From NCBI RefSeq assembly GCF_001677335.1, contig NZ_LZYB01000008.1:1-64000 (forward strand): a stretch of DNA of 64,000 nucleotides, read 5' to 3'. Numbering within the stretch: position 1 is the stretch's first letter; every line of letters begins with the position of its first letter. Positions 60,690 through 64,000 of the stretch are shown piece by piece. The notes under the pieces were generated by a model that did not search any database, was not told the DNA's origin, and saw nothing but the letters and a program-made list of their open reading frames with translations. The translations under genes and the position numbers were made by a program. Source of the DNA: Erythrobacter dokdonensis DSW-74. GTDB taxonomy: Bacteria > Pseudomonadota > Alphaproteobacteria > Sphingomonadales > Sphingomonadaceae.

Positions 60690-60732
60690 CGCTGCTCTCT
60701 CCCCGTGTCGCGCTTTTCCTGGCAGCGCCTTC

Positions 60733-60748
60733 TTGCGAACGTTCACAA
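60733..60748. promoter_or_regulatory. LacI-family operator in the lacI-type/transporter divergent region
   Basis: The sequence TTGCGAACGTTCACAA is a 16-bp near-perfect palindrome with the central CG typical of LacI/GalR-family operators. It lies 44 bp from the transporter start and 108 bp from the regulator start, so it can control both. Confidence 0.75.
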
Positions 60749-60855
60749 TCCGCTCGTCATGGCAGATTTGCAAGAGCCTTGCGCACAAATCCAGTGCGAA
60801 TAGCAATGCAGCGCGCGCTTGCGCGGGGATAACATCAGGCCCTAGAGAAAGGCGC

Positions 60856-61878
60856 ATGAACGGGGGATCCAAGAGACGGCCGACATCCTTCGATGTGGCG
60901 GAGCGGGCGGGCGTCAGCCAGCCGACCGTCAGCCGTGCGCTTTCCGGTTCTCCCGCGATTGCCGAGGCGACCCGCCGCAAGGTGATCGAAGCGGCCGAGG
61001 CGCTGGGATATTTCGTCGATGAGCGCGCGGCGCGGCTGCGGCGCGGTTCCACCGGCACGCTCGCCGTGGTGGTGATCTGCCGCGAGGGCGACAGCGCCTC
61101 CACCATTAACCCCTTCGCCTACGCGCTGCTCGGAAGCGTCTGCGTCGCCGCCTCCGAACGGGGCTTCGAAACGCTGGTGAGCTTTCAGGCGCGCAGCGCC
61201 GATTTCTTCGGCCATTACCAGGAACAGGGCCGCGCCGACGGGTTGATCGTGATCGGCACCACCACCAACAGGCAAGCGTGGGAATATTTCCGCTCGCTCG
61301 AAAGCGACGGGCGCCGCGTCGCCTATTGGGGCTCGCCTTTCGAGGATCTGGAATGGGTGCGCTCGGACAACCGCGCGGCCGGGCGGCTGGCGGTAGAGCA
61401 CCTGCTGGCACAGGGCTATCGCCGCCCGTGCTTTCTCGGCGCGCTGGGCACGCCGCAGGTGCAGTTCACCGAACGCTATGAAGGCTATGCCGAAGCGATG
61501 AAGGCGGCGGGGCTGGAACCCTGTCTTGCCCCCACCGTCAACGCCGCCACCCGCGAGGAGGAAGGCCGCCGCGCCGCGCGCCGGTTGATCGAGCGGGGGG
61601 AAGATGTCGACGCGGTCTTCGCCGCCTGCGACGCCATGGCGCTGGGCGCGATCGAGGCTTTCGCCGCCGCCGATATCGGCGTGCCGCAGGGTATGGGGGT
61701 GATGGGGTTCGATGATCTGGTGGCCGGCCGTTTCAGCCGCCCGCCGCTGACCACCATCGCGCCTGATCCGGCCGAGGCGGGCGCGGCGCTGGTCGAGGCA
61801 GTGCTGGACGATGCCGCTGCGGCGCGGCGGCGGGTGCCGGTCAAGCTGATCGTGCGCGGGAGCACGGCGCGCGGCTGA
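60856..61878 (+). CDS. LacI-family transcriptional regulator
   Basis: A 340-aa regulator. The N-terminal HTH and hinge are PTSFDVAERAGVSQPTVSRA, LSGSPAIAEATRRKVIEAAE and ALGYFVDERAARLRRG. The periplasmic-binding-protein-like effector domain shows DGLIVIGTT, FLGALGTPQVQFTERYEGYA, AVFAACDAMALGAIEAF and GVMGFDDLVAGRFSRPPLTT. It probably senses a sugar or sugar phosphate and controls the divergent transporter. The ATG at 60856 follows GAGAAAGG. Control of zwf-edd-eda is possible but no matching operator was seen there. Confidence 0.9.
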   Translation: MNGGSKRRPTSFDVAERAGVSQPTVSRALSGSPAIAEATRRKVIEAAEALGYFVDERAARLRRGSTGTLAVVVICREGDSASTINPFAYALLGSVCVAASERGFETLVSFQARSADFFGHYQEQGRADGLIVIGTTTNRQAWEYFRSLESDGRRVAYWGSPFEDLEWVRSDNRAAGRLAVEHLLAQGYRRPCFLGALGTPQVQFTERYEGYAEAMKAAGLEPCLAPTVNAATREEEGRRAARRLIERGEDVDAVFAACDAMALGAIEAFAAADIGVPQGMGVMGFDDLVAGRFSRPPLTTIAPDPAEAGAALVEAVLDDAAAARRRVPVKLIVRGSTARG

Positions 61879-61907
61879 GGCGCCGCCAGAGTCCGGCTTG
61901 CCGTCGC

Positions 61908-61962
61908 CAGACCCCTTCCAGACCCCGTTCAGACCCCGCTTGCCCCCGCCTTGACCCCTGTT
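61908..61962. repeat. 11-bp phased tandem repeats next to parS
   Basis: Five consecutive 11-bp units start at 61908, 61919, 61930, 61941 and 61952. The first three all begin CAGACCCC, and the last two decay to TGCCCCC and TGACCCC. The period equals about one DNA helical turn. They end 9 bp before the parS sequence. Confidence 0.65.
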
Positions 61963-61970
61963 TGCCAGGG

Positions 61971-61986
61971 GGTTTCACGTGAAACA
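61971..61986. promoter_or_regulatory. parS: parS centromere site for ParB
   Basis: The sequence GGTTTCACGTGAAACA differs from the chromosomal parS consensus TGTTTCACGTGAAACA only at the first base, and the 14-bp palindromic core GTTTCACGTGAAAC is perfect. It lies between two convergent genes, outside coding sequence. parS sites bind ParB and cluster near the replication origin. parAB genes are not in the window. Confidence 0.82.
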
Positions 61987-61999
61987 CCGGCGCTTCGCC

Positions 62000-64000
62000 T
62001 CACCCGTGCGCGCCGAATTCATTGGCGATTGCGGTGCTGATCCTGAGCGACAATTCATGCGCCCGGGCAATCGGATTGATGAAGTCGCGCTCAATCGCGC
62101 CGTAGCCTTCCTCGCCCCCGTCCGGGTAATCGCTGGGTTCCTCGAGCGGGAAATCGCGCGGCCCCGGCACCCTCACCGGGAAGGCCCGCCGCAGCTGGGC
62201 GAGAGCCTCCTCTACGCGCAGGGTCAGCACCATCTCGATCACGTCGCGGCGGCTGATGTCGTTGGCTCGGCTGAACGCGGGGACTGCCACCACCTTGAGG
62301 AACATATGTTGCAGCAGCGCCAGCCGCAGCGCCTGCAGCACGCCAATGCGGCGCCGCACATGCTCGCGGTTCTTGTCCGGCGCGTCTCCGGGCAGAAGGT
62401 CGGTCAGCTTGTGGAACTTGAGCGCGTCGATCCTGAGACGCGAGGCGAGGCGGCGGAATACCCCCGTCCGATCGTCCCCGACGAGGTATTCCGCGAGTGC
62501 CGCACACGAATCGGCGAGGTGATCTTCCGTGCCGCGATAGGTGCGGCTGGCCCAATAGGCCGAATTGAACAGCTCGCCGAAGGCCGCGACTGTCTTGATG
62601 CTCGCAAGCGCATTGGAGGCCAGCGCCAGCCGCATGATCTGCCGTCCGCGAGGGCTCTCGGTCAGCAGGGCCGCGATTTCCTCGCGGTTGGCTTCCGCCG
62701 CGCTGCCGATCCCGGCGATCACATTGACCGGATAGCCCAGTTGCTGGAGGATCGCATTGTGCGGGATCGCTCGGATCTGACGCAGGCTCATCTCGCGGTC
62801 GGCGTTGATATCCGATTGGCGGCGCGAGACGCGGCTGCCGGTGGGATTGAGCAGGCCGAGCCCGAAGGCGGTCACCGCGCGGGCATAGGTGCGGCTGGCG
62901 AGATGATCGCTCTGGTGCTCCTTGATCGCGCGGTAGAAATCGAGGCTCAGGTCGGTGCGGTGATAGAAGGGGTCGGCCGGGGCGGCCAGATCCGTTTCGG
63001 CAGGGCGCAGCTCGGCAATGCGGGTGAGGGTCGCCAGCGCCAGTTCGGGCGTCGCGAAGAACAGGTAGCCATCGCCGCCCTGAAAGCTGACCTCTGGCTC
63101 CAGGCGGATGCCCGCCCGGGCAAAGCGTCGCCGCGCCCAGGGCGAAAGCGGCCATTCGAGCCGGTCGCGGAACGAGGCTGGATGCGCGCCGCGGCCCATG
63201 CTTTCGCCGTGGGTGTTGAACACCAGCGCCGCCACATCGGTGAGGCCGTTGGCCGCCATCGCCTCGGCCAGCCGTCCCTGAAGGCGCTCGATCGCGAGGC
63301 TGGCGGGGATCTGCCCGACAAAGCGCCCGGCATCGGAAAAGCCGGTCTGCACCGCCACCCGGCCCCGCAGGCGTGCGTAATCGCGATAGGCCGGTTCAGC
63401 CAGCAGCGCGTCGAGAAAGCGCCCGCCGTGCTCCAGTGCGGTCTCGGTCTCGAACAGAGGCGAGACGTCGACCTTGTCCTCGACCCCGAACAGCTTGGCA
63501 AAATACAGCGCAGCGAGGACGGTGGCGGGCTGTTCGCACTCGGCCACCAGCATCCGGACCGGCGCGTCGGCATCGATATGCTTGAGGATCTGCGCCATGG
63601 CGATGAACTGGCGGATCGCGGTCGAGCTTTCGGTGGCGAGCGCGGCGAAATTGGTGCGCAGCGGGGCCGCTTCCTCGACCATGCGGCGCAAGGTGGCGAG
63701 TGCGCCCTTGCTGGCAAGGTCGATCACCTCCCCTTCGGGCAGACGGCGGCGGATCGCGTTGTGAAGCTGCTTGGCGTTTACCCGGAAGTGGATCCAGCCC
63801 ATCCCCAGACCATCGGCGCGCATCGCTGCGGCGAGGGTGAGCAGGCGGGCGGCGCGCGGCGCTTCGGCTGTCTCGGCCTCTTCCTCCAGCGCGGCGATCA
63901 GCGGGGCGAGGGTGAGCAGGTTGTCCGCACTGTGCGCGGTCAGCCGGTTGGCGGCCGTCGCCAGCGCTTCGGCAGAGGACAGATCGCCAGCAAAATCCTC
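62000..64000 (-). CDS. Divergent phosphoenolpyruvate carboxylase family protein (partial)
   Basis: A 666-residue C-terminal part whose frame stays open to the right edge. Homology to PEP carboxylase is visible in order: VQTGFSDAGRFVGQIPASLA (for VGYSDSxKDAG), LVFNTHGESMGRGAHPASF (for LFHGRGGSxGRGGAP), VSFQGGDGYLFF, and GSRVSRRQSDINADREMSLR followed by QIRAIPHNAILQQLGYPVNV. The catalytic His-Gly-Arg-Gly-Gly loop is altered to THGESMGRG, so carboxylase activity is doubtful. The N-terminal catalytic His region is outside the window. Divergent members of this family may have another role. It converges on the LacI gene with parS between. Confidence 0.75.
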   Translation of the reverse strand, partial: EDFAGDLSSAEALATAANRLTAHSADNLLTLAPLIAALEEEAETAEAPRAARLLTLAAAMRADGLGMGWIHFRVNAKQLHNAIRRRLPEGEVIDLASKGALATLRRMVEEAAPLRTNFAALATESSTAIRQFIAMAQILKHIDADAPVRMLVAECEQPATVLAALYFAKLFGVEDKVDVSPLFETETALEHGGRFLDALLAEPAYRDYARLRGRVAVQTGFSDAGRFVGQIPASLAIERLQGRLAEAMAANGLTDVAALVFNTHGESMGRGAHPASFRDRLEWPLSPWARRRFARAGIRLEPEVSFQGGDGYLFFATPELALATLTRIAELRPAETDLAAPADPFYHRTDLSLDFYRAIKEHQSDHLASRTYARAVTAFGLGLLNPTGSRVSRRQSDINADREMSLRQIRAIPHNAILQQLGYPVNVIAGIGSAAEANREEIAALLTESPRGRQIMRLALASNALASIKTVAAFGELFNSAYWASRTYRGTEDHLADSCAALAEYLVGDDRTGVFRRLASRLRIDALKFHKLTDLLPGDAPDKNREHVRRRIGVLQALRLALLQHMFLKVVAVPAFSRANDISRRDVIEMVLTLRVEEALAQLRRAFPVRVPGPRDFPLEEPSDYPDGGEEGYGAIERDFINPIARAHELSLRISTAIANEFGAHG

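Noticed and set aside
1..64000. Search for CRISPR arrays, tRNA or rRNA genes, insertion sequences and prophage
   Set aside because: No regularly spaced long direct repeats, no cloverleaf or rRNA landmark sequences, and no transposase or integrase motifs were seen.

Overview
The window is GC-rich, densely coded bacterial chromosome. It reads as an alphaproteobacterium of the order Sphingomonadales, probably Erythrobacteraceae (Erythrobacter/Porphyrobacter-like). The grounds are the PhyR / NepR-EcfG general stress module with its HWE-type kinase, a class I PHA synthase with an Ala/Lys-rich phasin, a large TonB-dependent receptor, an Entner-Doudoroff operon (zwf-edd-eda), a stand-alone ClpS and the gene style (short gaps, many ATGA/GTGA overlaps). 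I saw no rRNA, tRNA, CRISPR array, transposase or phage gene. A near-perfect ParB-binding parS sequence at 61971-61986 suggests that the window lies in the origin-proximal part of the chromosome.

Layout. 1-2 kb: the N-terminus of a giant type I-secreted repeat adhesin leaving the left edge, and an unknown membrane-anchored protein. 2.2-6.8 kb (minus strand): a crotonase, then a probable five-gene cluster (membrane-tethered HTH protein, two unknown proteins, RadC-like MPN protein, orphan winged-helix protein), then the aminotransferase AlaC. 7-13.5 kb (plus): PhaC, phasin, ClpS, DUF427, LptF-LptG, with a GNAT protein following. 14-16.5 kb: fatty acid desaturase and a double GNAT-like protein. 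16.6-20.3 kb: the general stress response locus phyR, kinase, nepR-ecfG, with EcfG-type promoters. 20.3-24 kb: SodB, a dicarboxylate symporter family protein, GlmM, DUF1272. 24-30.2 kb: a 5-oxoproline operon (fused oxoprolinase, DUF969, DUF979, DUF2891). 30.4-34.9 kb: an ABC ATPase and an ABC permease fused to an M1 peptidase.

34.9-44.7 kb is a C4-dicarboxylate island. DctD and DctB read leftward, and DctA, an exported esterase, a TonB receptor and an M14 carboxypeptidase read rightward. Two tandem dyads lie between them. The DctD protein has lost the GAFTGA loop needed to activate sigma-54. 44.7-49.1 kb carries a catalytically degenerate isopropylmalate/isocitrate-dehydrogenase-like protein with an ArsR protein, then beta-carbonic anhydrase and a SulP transporter behind a second, closely similar ArsR protein. 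49.1-54.3 kb: a VIT-family metal transporter and a two-subunit molybdenum hydroxylase with its maturation genes mocA-like and xdhC. 54.4-61.9 kb: an esterase, zwf-edd-eda, a FucP-type sugar transporter and a LacI regulator with a clear operator. The right edge holds a divergent phosphoenolpyruvate carboxylase homologue that runs out of the window.

The items I consider most worth following are the DctBD/DctA-TonB-esterase-carboxypeptidase unit, the carbonic anhydrase-SulP module bracketed by two cysteine-free ArsR proteins, the bidirectional EcfG promoter, the parS site with 11-bp phased repeats beside it, and a 37-bp perfect inverted repeat between the sugar transporter and zwf. All names come from reading motifs by eye; no database search was possible.
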